Of a DNA stretch of 64,000 nt, positions 43,063 to 50,746 are shown in pieces. Below the pieces are notes generated by a model. That model saw only the letters and a program-made list of their open reading frames with translations, had not been told where the DNA came from and ran no database searches. A program made the translations under genes and the position numbers. This stretch comes from Deinococcus arboris. Lineage in GTDB: Bacteria > Deinococcota > Deinococci > Deinococcales > Deinococcaceae. The DNA lies in the NCBI RefSeq assembly GCF_009755355.1, contig NZ_WQLB01000015.1:1-64000 (forward strand), read 5' to 3'. How positions within the stretch are numbered: the stretch's first letter is position 1; each line of letters starts with the position of its first letter.

Positions 43063-44087
43063 GCCACCACCGGCTCACCGATGTAGGCGAGCAACTCGTC
43101 CGTGATGCGGCGCAGATCCGCATTCACCGGGTCCTTGGGCCGGTACAGCGCCACCGGCAGGCGGGCGAGGCCCGCGTCATTGAACAGGGCCTTGCGGTGA
43201 GGGAGTGGACTGCTGGTGGGGGCAATCCCGGCGTACTGCGTGTGCAGGATGCGCTGCACGTCCTGGTCATGGAGCGTGTTCTTCTGGAAATGGGTGAGCA
43301 GGAACATGGCCACCCGCAGCGCGGGGTTGTGCCGCTGGGACTGACCGATGATTTCCGAGACGCTGTCGAAATTCTCCATGGCCTTCAGACTGCTGTTCAC
43401 GGGGATGATGACGTGATCGCTGGCAATGAGGGCCGCGCGGGTGATCATGCCCCGGCTGGGCGGGGTGTCGATCAGGATGTAATCGTAGGTGTCGTAGCGG
43501 CGCAGCACCTGGCCGAGATGGGGCAGCAGGGCGTCGTCGCTGTACAGCAGGGCGTCCAGGCGAATCAAGTGCTGGTTGGAGGGGATCAGGTGCAGCTCCG
43601 GCACCGTAGGTGATGGGAGCGGCGCCGGCAGGGGCAGTTGGGGGTCCATGACACTCATGAACAGGGTGCTGGTGATGAGGTGGGCAGGAGACGCGGGGTC
43701 GTCGTGCAGCCCGAAGCGCTTGGTCAAGGAGGCCTGCGGATCGGTGTCGACCAGCAGCACCCGGTTGCGCTGCCCGGTGCGTGGATTGAGGCGCGTGCTG
43801 AGGTCGTAGCCCAGTTCCGCGACGCAAGTGGTCTTGCCCACCCCGCCGGACTGGTTGTGCGTGCCAATGATCTGCATAGGTCTCCCCTGCCCGGTGTGGG
43901 CCTCGGTCACATCGGCACGTCGCAGCCGCTGGAGATCATCCAGGTTGACGAGTGCGCCGATGGGCCGGCGGTAATGCGTGACGACCACGCGGGTGCCTTG
44001 CCCCAGCTGCTCCAGGAGCTCGGGGAAGCGGGACCGCAATTCGGCGCTGGTGACCTGTGTGGTTCCCGGCGCGGGCTTGGGCGGCAT
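43059..44087 (-). CDS. parA: ParA partition ATPase with N-terminal Phd/YefM-like domain
   Basis: 342 residues. Residues about 10-60 (VTSAELRSRFPELLEQLGQG, then RPIGALVNLDDLQRL) match the Phd/YefM antitoxin DNA-binding fold. The ParA fold starts at about 72: Walker A reads NQSGGVGKTT, with Ser where the signature Lys of KGGxGKT usually stands; LLVDTDPQAS and ILIDTPPSRG follow. Type Ia ParA proteins carry an N-terminal DNA-binding domain for autoregulation, and here a Phd-like domain seems to fill that role. Operon with parB. Confidence 0.9.
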   Translation of the reverse strand: MPPKPAPGTTQVTSAELRSRFPELLEQLGQGTRVVVTHYRRPIGALVNLDDLQRLRRADVTEAHTGQGRPMQIIGTHNQSGGVGKTTCVAELGYDLSTRLNPRTGQRNRVLLVDTDPQASLTKRFGLHDDPASPAHLITSTLFMSVMDPQLPLPAPLPSPTVPELHLIPSNQHLIRLDALLYSDDALLPHLGQVLRRYDTYDYILIDTPPSRGMITRAALIASDHVIIPVNSSLKAMENFDSVSEIIGQSQRHNPALRVAMFLLTHFQKNTLHDQDVQRILHTQYAGIAPTSSPLPHRKALFNDAGLARLPVALYRPKDPVNADLRRITDELLAYIGEPVVA

Positions 44088-44104
44088 GTTCGGCAGCGTA
44101 CTGA

Positions 44105-44119
44105 AATGTTTAAAACATT
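44105..44119. promoter_or_regulatory. Palindrome AATGTTT-A-AAACATT in the parA leader
   Basis: A perfect 15-bp palindrome centred 25 nt upstream of the parA ATG. The position fits an operator or a ParB site overlapping the promoter. Confidence 0.55.
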
Positions 44120-44529
44120 GTCAACTTTCTCCCAGGTTGGATTGGAGGACAAGCTCAGGAGTGTGTTGGGCGGACAGGCTGCCCTTTCCAGCTGAGTGTC
44201 GCTTCCTCGTCGGCGCATTTGGTATCTCTTCCGCATGGCCTAGAGAGGAGATGGTCCAGACCAGAGCGGTTAGAGAGTTGATCTCTAACCTCTTCGTCTC
44301 CGATCACCGCTGCTGAGCCCTGTCTTTGTGGATAGTGTTCTCCCCTTTCTCTGCACGATGCCCTGTGAACCTTGTGCGTCCTGTTGAGTTAGAGACTTCA
44401 TCTCTAAGGCCTCAAAAGGATGCGCGCGTTTTCCTGTGGGCGACTCACCGTGTCCTGGTGCTTTGGGCACCCGCCGCGCTTTGAGAGGGCTAGAGACTTC
44501 ATCTCTAACCGCCTTGCCAGGAGCAGCGT
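44120..44529. repeat. Candidate centromere: three 21-bp palindromes upstream of parA
   Basis: GTTAGAGAGTTGATCTCTAAC (44269-44289) and close copies at 44388-44408 and 44489-44509 (consensus GTTAGAGA-N5-TCTCTAAC), spaced 119 and 101 bp. A partial copy (CTAGAGAGGAGAT) lies near 44240. No gene is seen in this 410-bp gap. Multi-copy palindromes beside parAB are the usual form of a plasmid parS region, or they may be bound by the Phd-like domain of ParA. Confidence 0.75.
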
Positions 44530-45231
44530 TCAGCTTGCCAGGCGTGTCGGAGGGGGCACGGTGACGCGGAGCATCGTCAGCAGGTCTCCACCCGACAGCT
44601 GCTCCAGCTGCGGCTCGCCACTGTAGGGGCGGGCGAAACGCCAGGCAGGTGTCTGGTGGGCGTGGAACACCTCGTTCGTCAGCGTGTTGCCGTGCCTCAC
44701 GATGGCCGGAATGCCCGCGAGGCCCAGGTTGATTAGCGCCATATCGGCGGCCAGTGGGTTCAGATCAGTGGCCTGGACTTGAAGGTGCAGCCTACTGACG
44801 CCCAGCCCTTCCAGCGCTTCGGCAAAGCCGAGGACCAGGATGCCGCTTCCGCAGGCGGGCTCTGCGACCGTCAAGGTGCGGCCAGGCTCGGGTGGGTGCA
44901 CGCTCATCCGGGCCATGAGCATGGCCACGGCGCTCGGGGTGTAGACCTCGCCCAGGCGCTGCCGGGTCGTGGGGCTGACGCGGGCCATGTACGTCTCGCC
45001 GAAGATGTCGTCAAAGGGGTTCCGCAGCTTGTGGCCCAGCACATCGCCAAAGGCCTCGCAGAGCGTCTCCAGTTCCGCACGGGGATAGCGCTGCACCGTG
45101 CGGCGGTACTCGTCTTCGCGCTCGCCGCAACTGCACACGCACGCGGCCATTCGAACGAAATCGCGGAACACGTCGCCGTGATGGTGTTCCAGGGCTTGGA
45201 CCTTCTTCAGCCAGAGGGGGGTCTGGGTCAT
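44530..45231 (-). CDS. N6-adenine methylase-like protein lacking the catalytic motif
   Basis: 233 residues from the ATG at 45231 (GGAGGT upstream). It resembles the HsdM/N-6 DNA methylase core: GEVYTPSAVAMLMARM (motif X), AEPACGSGILVLGFAEAL (motif I) and QATDLNPLAADMALINLGL (motifs II-III). The sequence ends before any N/D-PP-Y/F motif, so base methylation is doubtful. It may bind SAM or DNA as part of the plasmid system. Similar methylase-like proteins accompany PRTRC cassettes, by recollection. Confidence 0.8.
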   Translation of the reverse strand: MTQTPLWLKKVQALEHHHGDVFRDFVRMAACVCSCGEREDEYRRTVQRYPRAELETLCEAFGDVLGHKLRNPFDDIFGETYMARVSPTTRQRLGEVYTPSAVAMLMARMSVHPPEPGRTLTVAEPACGSGILVLGFAEALEGLGVSRLHLQVQATDLNPLAADMALINLGLAGIPAIVRHGNTLTNEVFHAHQTPAWRFARPYSGEPQLEQLSGGDLLTMLRVTVPPPTRLAS

Positions 45232-45252
45232 GGGGGCAACCTCCGCTTCATC

Positions 45253-45274
45253 CGCCGCGCCGCCCGGCGCGACC
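45253..45274 (-). repeat. Intergenic GC hairpin, GGTCGC family
   Basis: Minus strand: GGTCGCGCCGGGCGGCGCGG, upstream of the methylase-like gene start. Confidence 0.55.
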
Positions 45275-45316
45275 CTTAGAGAGTCCATCCCTTCCAGGGC
45301 GGCACTGGGGGGGGTT

Positions 45317-45811
45317 TTAGTCGTGGGTAGCCAGCACCCAGTCGCCATGCCCCGTGAGGTGCAGCAGGCGGTCCAGCAGATCGAAGGGCAGCGCACCGTC
45401 GCCCCGCTCTAGCACCAGGGGGTACCCGTGCCGGTTGCGAATCAGCAGATGGTCACTGCCCGGCCGCCCGTGGCGACCCGGCTGGGCCATCACCTGGGCG
45501 GAGTAGGCCCCAGGGAAGCGCGCCCGAATCTCATCACTGAGCTGGAGATAGGCCGCTTCGCACTGCGCCCGGGTCATGTCGGGCGGCAGGGCCAACTTGA
45601 CCGGGTACTCACGGCCACCAGCTGGCTTGGGGGTGACAGGGGGCGCCCAGGCGGCGCGCGGCAGCGGCTCAGGTGCGGGGGCAGGTGGAGCGTCTAGCGG
45701 TGCGGGGGCCGGCGGGACAGAGACCGCCACAGGGGCCGCTGGGGGGGGCGTAGGCGTGTCCGGCACCGGGCGTTGCCACAGGGCGGGGTTGAACCGTTGC
45801 GGTGCGCTCAT
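45317..45811 (-). CDS. Hypothetical protein with Pro/Ala-rich N-terminus
   Basis: 164 residues. The first 65 are Pro/Ala-rich and probably disordered. The C-terminal 95 form a compact domain (REYPVKLALPPDMTRAQCEA, then DHLLIRNRHGYPLVLERGDG). Nothing recognised. The N-terminal phrase NPALWQRPVP may be a docking motif. Confidence 0.65.
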   Translation of the reverse strand: MSAPQRFNPALWQRPVPDTPTPPPAAPVAVSVPPAPAPLDAPPAPAPEPLPRAAWAPPVTPKPAGGREYPVKLALPPDMTRAQCEAAYLQLSDEIRARFPGAYSAQVMAQPGRHGRPGSDHLLIRNRHGYPLVLERGDGALPFDLLDRLLHLTGHGDWVLATHD

Positions 45812-45822
45812 GGTGCCCCCTG

Positions 45823-45844
45823 CCGCGCGCGAAGCGCGCGACCC
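45823..45844 (-). repeat. Intergenic GC hairpin, GGTCGC family
   Basis: Minus strand: GGGTCGCGCGCTTCGCGCGC, 12-30 nt before the start of the 164-residue gene. Confidence 0.6.
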
Positions 45845-45849
45845 TTGCC

Positions 45850-46149
45850 CTATGGCATCAAAATGGCGTCCATCCGGAGGCGGTCGGCCATTGTGGTGGG
45901 CCGGCCATTGAAGGCCAGCAGCGTGGCTTCAATGTCGAGGGTGGTGGCGCGGGGGACCCGCCGCCAGCCGTCCGGGCCGCAGAGGAACGCCACGCGGCGC
46001 AGCTTGGCCTCGGCTGGGGTGGCCGTCAGGCCAGAGGCGACGTGGGTCACCGTGATGGTGTCGAGGCCGTCCGCGCCTGGCTCAGCCTGCAGGCGAAAGG
46101 CCCCGTGGATGATGTCCAGGCGGGTCAGGGGAGGCGTGATTGAGGTCAT
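45850..46149 (-). CDS. Hypothetical protein, 99 residues
   Basis: From the ATG at 46149; the longer frame upstream overlaps the 57-residue gene and is not used. The product is beta-rich (LDTITVTHVASGLTATPAEA, then RVAFLCGPDGWRRVPRAT). No family recognised. Confidence 0.6.
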   Translation of the reverse strand: MTSITPPLTRLDIIHGAFRLQAEPGADGLDTITVTHVASGLTATPAEAKLRRVAFLCGPDGWRRVPRATTLDIEATLLAFNGRPTTMADRLRMDAILMP

Positions 46150-46186
46150 GCCTGCCCTCTGTGCGCCTGCGCGACCTCTGGAGTCC

Positions 46187-46360
46187 TCAGAGATCGGGGG
46201 CGACCTCGCGCAGCGCCTGGGCCAGGTGGTGGAAGACCTGCCGCTCCAACTCTGGATCTGAAGGCAGAGCAGGGGCCACTGCGTGCTGATCTGTCCCCTC
46301 TGCTTCCACCAGGTCACCAGGGCGCCCTTCCTCCGGTTGGCCGATTGGGCTGCCCTTCAT
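46187..46360 (-). CDS. Small acidic protein, 57 residues
   Basis: The ATG at 46360 overlaps the stop of the methyltransferase gene as ATGA, strong support for coupling. A disordered N-terminal half is followed by one helix (PELERQVFHHLAQALREVAP). It may be a small partner of the methyltransferase. Confidence 0.55.
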   Translation of the reverse strand: MKGSPIGQPEEGRPGDLVEAEGTDQHAVAPALPSDPELERQVFHHLAQALREVAPDL

Positions 46361-47565
46361 AGAGGCAGCTGCGTAGCGCGCAGGCGAATCAAGCGCGTCT
46401 GAACCCCTGCACTGTGGCCGGTGGTGCAGACCCGGAAGGCGTCCGGGTCGTTCTGGATCACGTCCGCCTGGGAGGCCGTCAGCCAGTCTCGGAAGGCCTG
46501 GGCCTTCGTCTCGCGCCGGAAGAACGGACTCTCGCTGACCACCGCCACGAGGAGGCCGTCCGGCGCCAGCAGGGAAGCGGCGTGCCGGATGTGGTCAATA
46601 TCCGCCAACTGCTCAAAAGGGGGATTCATCAGGATACGCTCCCAGCGGCCCCGGAGCGCCATCGAATCGTCACCCACCGGGGCATAGCCCTTGGCGCTCA
46701 AGATGTCGCGCAGCTGGCCTGACCGCTCACAGACGGTGACTTGCAGGGTAGGTTCGGCCGCCAGTGCGGCGTCGACCAGGTCGCCCTTGCCCGCCTGCGG
46801 CTCCAAAAGGGTCAGGCCAGGGTGGAGCTCGGCCCATCGCACCATCTGGGTGGCCAGCGCAGGTGGCGTGGGGAAGAAGCCCGGCAGCCGCACCCCGATC
46901 AAACCCCGCTCCAGGGCCGCGAGGTGCTGCCGCTGGGCGGTGACTGGGTTCAGGCGGCCTTGACTCAGGTCATGCAGGCATTCGGCGGCCAGCACTAAAT
47001 GCGCGGGCGTGGTCAGCCCCGCGTCGGTGACCTGACGCCAGGTCACCAGGGTTGGCAGCAGGCACGGTTGATGGGGCGGAAGCCCGGCGAAGGGGTCGGT
47101 CAGCCCATCCACCAGGGCGAGCAGCTCTGGAATGAGGGACAGCGGTACCGCGCGCCGCCACCCGTACTGGGTGGGCTGCGCCTCGATGTCGTGCAGGACT
47201 TCTTCACCTGGGCACTGCGCCTGGAGCGCGGCCAGCTCCTCGTTGGACACCAGGACCTCCAGCAGGTCGGCGGCCAGGTCCGGGCGGCGGCTGATCAGGC
47301 GCTCGATGAGGGGCGGGGCGGTGACGCCGTGCAGACCCTCGGGCAGGGTGCCTTGTTCCAGCCCCTGGGCGACGGCGAGATACGCGCCTTGCAGGAGCCG
47401 GAGTTTCCGGGCATCGGCGGCCACACTGTCGGCTTCGGCGGCGCGCCGGCGGGTCATGTTCTGGCCCACGTACCGGGGTTCTTCCTTGCGGGCGGCGCGG
47501 GTTTCTAGGCCAGCGGCGCGGCGGCGCAGCAGGGCGGCGGCTTTCTCGGGGGCGTGTTGAGTCAT
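46357..47565 (-). CDS. Class I SAM-dependent methyltransferase with NPPF motif
   Basis: 402 residues. The N-terminal 60 residues are charged and helical (AAALLRRRAAGLETRAARKE). The C-terminal half is the catalytic domain: PPALATQMVRWAEL, motif I LLEPQAGKGDLVDAAL, and NPPF in WERILMNPPFEQ, typical of N6-adenine or protein-glutamine methyltransferases. The target is unknown; DNA adenine is most likely. It lies in the PRTRC-linked operon, coupled to the 57-residue gene. Confidence 0.82.
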   Translation of the reverse strand: MTQHAPEKAAALLRRRAAGLETRAARKEEPRYVGQNMTRRRAAEADSVAADARKLRLLQGAYLAVAQGLEQGTLPEGLHGVTAPPLIERLISRRPDLAADLLEVLVSNEELAALQAQCPGEEVLHDIEAQPTQYGWRRAVPLSLIPELLALVDGLTDPFAGLPPHQPCLLPTLVTWRQVTDAGLTTPAHLVLAAECLHDLSQGRLNPVTAQRQHLAALERGLIGVRLPGFFPTPPALATQMVRWAELHPGLTLLEPQAGKGDLVDAALAAEPTLQVTVCERSGQLRDILSAKGYAPVGDDSMALRGRWERILMNPPFEQLADIDHIRHAASLLAPDGLLVAVVSESPFFRRETKAQAFRDWLTASQADVIQNDPDAFRVCTTGHSAGVQTRLIRLRATQLPL

Positions 47566-47588
47566 GTGAAACCTCCGCCACTTCCCCT

Positions 47589-47608
47589 GCGGCCCCGCGG
47601 GCCGCGCC
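47589..47608 (-). repeat. Intergenic GC hairpin
   Basis: Minus strand: GGCGCGGCCCGCGGGGCCGC, in the leader of the methyltransferase gene; weaker match to the family flank. Confidence 0.45.
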
Positions 47609-47613
47609 CTCTG

Positions 47614-48024
47614 CTACTGGCCGTGCTTGAGGTTGGCCTGGAGCAAGGGCAGGTGGGTGTCGAGCAGCTGCATGGCGTGCACGCGGCACTGGGACATGGC
47701 GCGCAGGGTGGTGCCCCACAGCCGCGCGTCCTCCCAGATCAGGAGGGGCAGCCGCCAGACCAGTTCGGTGTGGCGCTGCCGGTCTTCTAAGTCGAAGGTC
47801 ACCTGCACCGCCAAGATGGGCGTGAGGGCTGTGGTGCTGGTCAGGTAGGGCAGTGGATGGTCCCAAGCATCGGTGGCCGCGCCGCGCAAGGGCGTGACGG
47901 TGAAGTCGAGGTGCGCGCAGCTCGACAGGTGGTGGGCCGCCTCCTCGGCGAGGGCCTTGGACGGGCTGACGGCCAGGGGGCCGCTGGGGGTGCCGAGCAC
48001 CCAGGCAGAAGGCAGGACAGTCAT
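47614..48024 (-). CDS. Hypothetical protein, 136 residues
   Basis: From the ATG at 48024, preceded by GAGGTCATCC. Alpha/beta, with LDFTVTPLRGAATDAWDHPL and AVQVTFDLEDRQRHTELVWR. No known domain. Downstream of the PRTRC ThiF gene, after a strong hairpin at 48069-48090. Confidence 0.6.
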   Translation of the reverse strand: MTVLPSAWVLGTPSGPLAVSPSKALAEEAAHHLSSCAHLDFTVTPLRGAATDAWDHPLPYLTSTTALTPILAVQVTFDLEDRQRHTELVWRLPLLIWEDARLWGTTLRAMSQCRVHAMQLLDTHLPLLQANLKHGQ

Positions 48025-48068
48025 GGATGACCTCACGGTGGCTGGAATCTGGTTCCCGCCAGAGCAGG

Positions 48069-48090
48069 GGAGAGGCCAGGCGGCCTCTCC
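48069..48090 (-). terminator. Hairpin after the PRTRC ThiF gene
   Basis: GGAGAGGCC and GGCCTCTCC form a 9-bp stem with a 4-nt loop, 15 nt past the ThiF stop and before the next gene. No U-tract, so it may attenuate or stabilise rather than end transcription. Confidence 0.45.
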
Positions 48091-48105
48091 AGTGATTGGC
48101 CGAGG

Positions 48106-48888
48106 TCAACTTGCTTCAGCGAGTGCCTCAGCGGTGGGCGCCCGCACGGGCATGACCACGTGGCTGCTGGCGTCTAGGAACACCCCCGTGACATCGAGCC
48201 GGCGGTCGAGCAGGACCCGCCACAGGATGTTCAGGGCGTGCTGGGCGAGCAGGGCGTTCAGGAAGAGGTCCTGGCGCTTCAGACTCTCCAGGGCGCTGCA
48301 CGAGGGCTGGTCGTCCTCCGGCAGGCGGGTATTGACCAGCTCGGGGTACAGTTCGCTGGCGATGGGCAGACGCCCCGCGCGCCGGGAGCGCCAGTTGCGG
48401 TTGTTGCAGGGCTCGCCCAGGACCACCTGGCCCCCGAAGCGGCCATCGGGAAAGCGGGCGTTGCCGATGTCGAGCCAGAAGCGGGTGTGGTCACAGGGAC
48501 CCGACGTGACCAGGCGCCGGATCTCGGCGCGCCCGGCCCGCGAATCGACGCACCCGATGACGACCTCCCATTTGCGGTGATTGGGTCCCTCGGCGAAGGT
48601 GCGGGGCACCGAGCGCCACTGGAGGCCGTGCGCGCGGTTGATGCGGGTGATCAGGACCTCGCTTTTGACCCGGCCGACGTCGCTGGGGTAGAAGCGCTGG
48701 CGCACGACGTTGTGACTCTCCACGGTGTCGGGGTCGTAGGCCACCACGTCGAGGCCTGCGCCGCCCAGGGCCAGCAGGGCGTGGTGCAGGTGGGTGAGGC
48801 CCGACAGGACATGGCTGCCGGTACCGCCGCAGCCGACGACCGCGATGCGGAGGGGGGTCTTGAGGTTGGGCAGGTAGCGTCGGGTCAT
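48106..48888 (-). CDS. PRTRC system ThiF-family (E1-like) protein
   Basis: 260 residues. The Rossmann ATP-binding motif is VVGCGGTGSHVLSGL near the start, with DVVAYDPDTVESHNVVRQRF (substrate-adenylating region) and VIGCVDSRAGRAEI as in ThiF/MoeB/E1 enzymes. A cysteine in DDQPSCSALES is a candidate for thioester formation. E1-like enzymes adenylate the C-terminus of a ubiquitin-like protein. The gene overlaps the PRTRC B gene by 4 nt. This protein gives the cassette its name; its partner substrate is unknown. Confidence 0.93.
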   Translation of the reverse strand: MTRRYLPNLKTPLRIAVVGCGGTGSHVLSGLTHLHHALLALGGAGLDVVAYDPDTVESHNVVRQRFYPSDVGRVKSEVLITRINRAHGLQWRSVPRTFAEGPNHRKWEVVIGCVDSRAGRAEIRRLVTSGPCDHTRFWLDIGNARFPDGRFGGQVVLGEPCNNRNWRSRRAGRLPIASELYPELVNTRLPEDDQPSCSALESLKRQDLFLNALLAQHALNILWRVLLDRRLDVTGVFLDASSHVVMPVRAPTAEALAEAS

Positions 48889-49586
48889 CCGAGGGCCTCC
48901 TTGAGGGTGGTGCCGGTGGCCACCAGCCAGGCTGGGTCAAAGCGGCCCGCCTGAGCGGCCGCCTGCCACAGTTCCGCGTGCGAGCCCCCGAAGCGGGTGA
49001 TCTTCCGGGTACCGGAGGCGTGGTGGGTGAAGTTCGAGCCGAAGAAGGCCTGTTCCCACTCGGCGGTGCGGGTGGCGTCCACATGCCCGGGGTAAGGCGT
49101 GCTGCCCTTGCAGACCCCGTGGCCCGTGAAGATGTTGAAGTAAGGGGCGGCCATCAGCGGCGTGTCGGGGCCTGGCCGTTCATCTTCAGCCAGGGCGTAG
49201 ACCGAGAGGTGGCCCTGGCGGGCGATGAACAGCAGGGGCGGCTGGGGGAAGACCTGACCGCTGAGGGCGTTGACCGCTTCGTCGGTGTGGCTGAGGAAGA
49301 AGAGGGCGCGGGGTTGGGCGGGGACCCACCAGGCGACCGCCAGGGCGCTGGCGGCCACCGCGTGCGCGGGCACAAATTGCAGGGCGGTGGCCCCGAGCTG
49401 GCTGAGCAGGTCGACGACGTCGCCGCTGGTGAGGGGATGGGCTTCGGCCACGTGGAACTCGGTGCCCTGGCGGTAGGCGGGGTGGGCTTCGGCGATGGTG
49501 TGCCCGGACTGCCGGTCGCGGTAGACCAGGATGGCGCTGTGGGGCTGGTAGTCGCGGCCGGCATCAATCTGGATATCAACGTGCAT
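48885..49586 (-). CDS. PRTRC system protein B
   Basis: 233 residues, AGGAGGACCTC before the ATG. Family features: FVPAHAVAASALAVAWWVPA, LSVYALAEDERPGPDTPL, APYFNIFTGHGVCKG and AFFGSNFTHHASGTRKI. The last part resembles a UBC-like or prokaryotic E2-type fold, which would suit a partner of the adjacent E1-like ThiF, but that is inference. Coupled to ThiF by an ATGA overlap. Confidence 0.9.
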   Translation of the reverse strand: MHVDIQIDAGRDYQPHSAILVYRDRQSGHTIAEAHPAYRQGTEFHVAEAHPLTSGDVVDLLSQLGATALQFVPAHAVAASALAVAWWVPAQPRALFFLSHTDEAVNALSGQVFPQPPLLFIARQGHLSVYALAEDERPGPDTPLMAAPYFNIFTGHGVCKGSTPYPGHVDATRTAEWEQAFFGSNFTHHASGTRKITRFGGSHAELWQAAAQAGRFDPAWLVATGTTLKEALG

Positions 49587-49608
49587 GAGGTCCTCCTGCC
49601 GGGCCCCT

Positions 49609-49629
49609 GCGCCCTGAAGGGGCGCGACC
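49609..49629 (-). repeat. Intergenic GC hairpin, GGTCGC family
   Basis: Minus strand: GGTCGCGCCCCTTCAGGGCG, followed by the ribosome site of the PRTRC B gene. Confidence 0.65.
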
Positions 49630-49698
49630 TACAGGTCTTGAAACTGCGTGAGCAGAAGAGGCGCGACCTATAAGTCTTGGAACTGCGTGAGCAGGTCG
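49621..49698. repeat. 39-bp tandem duplication across a stop codon
   Basis: GGCGCGACCTACAGGTCTTG (49621 on) is repeated at 49660 with few changes, including the following AACTGCGTGAGCAG. The right copy encodes the last residues (LTQFQDL) and stop of the 297-residue protein; the left copy is a 3' untranslated duplicate. Confidence 0.75.
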
Positions 49699-50561
49699 TC
49701 GGTGGTCCGGAACAGCTCATGGGCCGACCGGACGTAGGTGGTGAAGACGCGCAGGGGGTGCCCTTCCACGGCCACGCTGAGGGTGGGGGAGAGGGGGCGG
49801 CCGTACTCCACGAATTCGCTGGCCAGCTCCAGGGTCAGGTCTTCGTCGCCGTCCAGGGCCAGGATCACCTGGGGCAGGGGCCGGTGGGGGGGACTGAAGC
49901 GGGCCGGCACCCGGCGGTCGAGGGCCTTGAGGGTGGTCAGCCCCTCTACGATGCGGCGGTGCAGGGGCGACGGGGCCTGTGCAGCCAGGGTGGGGAGACT
50001 GAGCACCTGGGCGTCGGGGTCCAGGCGCAACTGGCGGGCGACGGCCCAGGGGTGCAGGAGGCTGTGGGTCTCGGCCCAGGCCTCGACCTCGGTGTCACTC
50101 AAGCTGCTCGGCGCGACCTGAAGCTCTGCAGCGCAGTTCTGCCGGAAACTGGCGACGTCGCCCCAGTGGCGCAAGTAGTGGTGCCAGGTGTCGTACGGCG
50201 TCCAGACCGCCTGGGCGAGCCAGCTGGTGACACTGAGATGGGCCAGGGCGCTGTGCAGCCAGGGCAGGGGTGTGGCGGCCTGCATGGCCTGAGAGATGGT
50301 GCGGAAGTCCAGCGGGGCTTCGTAGGTCACCGTCAAGGTGGCGTGCACAGCGCCCATGGAGAGGTGTAGCCGGGGACAGGCCGCGGCCGGGAACCGGGAT
50401 GTCAGGCGGCGCTGGAGCGCCGCTTCCAGAAAGGTGGGCAGGGTGTCACCCGGCTCGGGCTGGCCGGGCAGGAGGCCGCGCCGGGCCAGCAGCCGCAAGG
50501 CGTCCCGTTGGACGGCGGGCAGGTCGCTCCGCCACTGGGGCACGGCGCCGTGCAATTTCAT
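49668..50561 (-). CDS. PRTRC protein F-like paralogue
   Basis: 297 residues. The central VWTPYDTWHHYLRHWGDVAS aligns by pattern with the FTPxDAL...W segment of PRTRC protein F encoded further right, and the preceding TLTVTYEAPLDFRTISQAMQ strand-helix is similar. Divergent, so family membership is tentative. Starts in an ATGA overlap with the 62-residue gene. Confidence 0.6.
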   Translation of the reverse strand: MKLHGAVPQWRSDLPAVQRDALRLLARRGLLPGQPEPGDTLPTFLEAALQRRLTSRFPAAACPRLHLSMGAVHATLTVTYEAPLDFRTISQAMQAATPLPWLHSALAHLSVTSWLAQAVWTPYDTWHHYLRHWGDVASFRQNCAAELQVAPSSLSDTEVEAWAETHSLLHPWAVARQLRLDPDAQVLSLPTLAAQAPSPLHRRIVEGLTTLKALDRRVPARFSPPHRPLPQVILALDGDEDLTLELASEFVEYGRPLSPTLSVAVEGHPLRVFTTYVRSAHELFRTTDDLLTQFQDL

Positions 50562-50746
50562 GGCAGCAGCTCGGCGTCCTCGGCCAGGGGGCGGTGCAGA
50601 GGTGGCCCGGCATGGGTGAGGTTCCCCACCGCTTTGGCGAGGTGCTGGTGTTGAGGCGAGCGGTCTTCAGTCAGGAGCTTGGCTCCGGCTTCCTGAGGAT
50701 TGGCGGGGGCGGAGCGGAGCCAGCGGAGCAGTTCAGCTTGGGTCAT
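50558..50746 (-). CDS. Small protein, 62 residues
   Basis: ATG at 50746 with GGAGG at spacing 6; both ends overlap neighbours by 4 nt (ATGA), which is strong support. A helix (MTQAELLRWLRSAPANPQEA) precedes a flexible tail. Encoded between two PRTRC F-like genes. No family recognised. Confidence 0.65.
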   Translation of the reverse strand: MTQAELLRWLRSAPANPQEAGAKLLTEDRSPQHQHLAKAVGNLTHAGPPLHRPLAEDAELLP

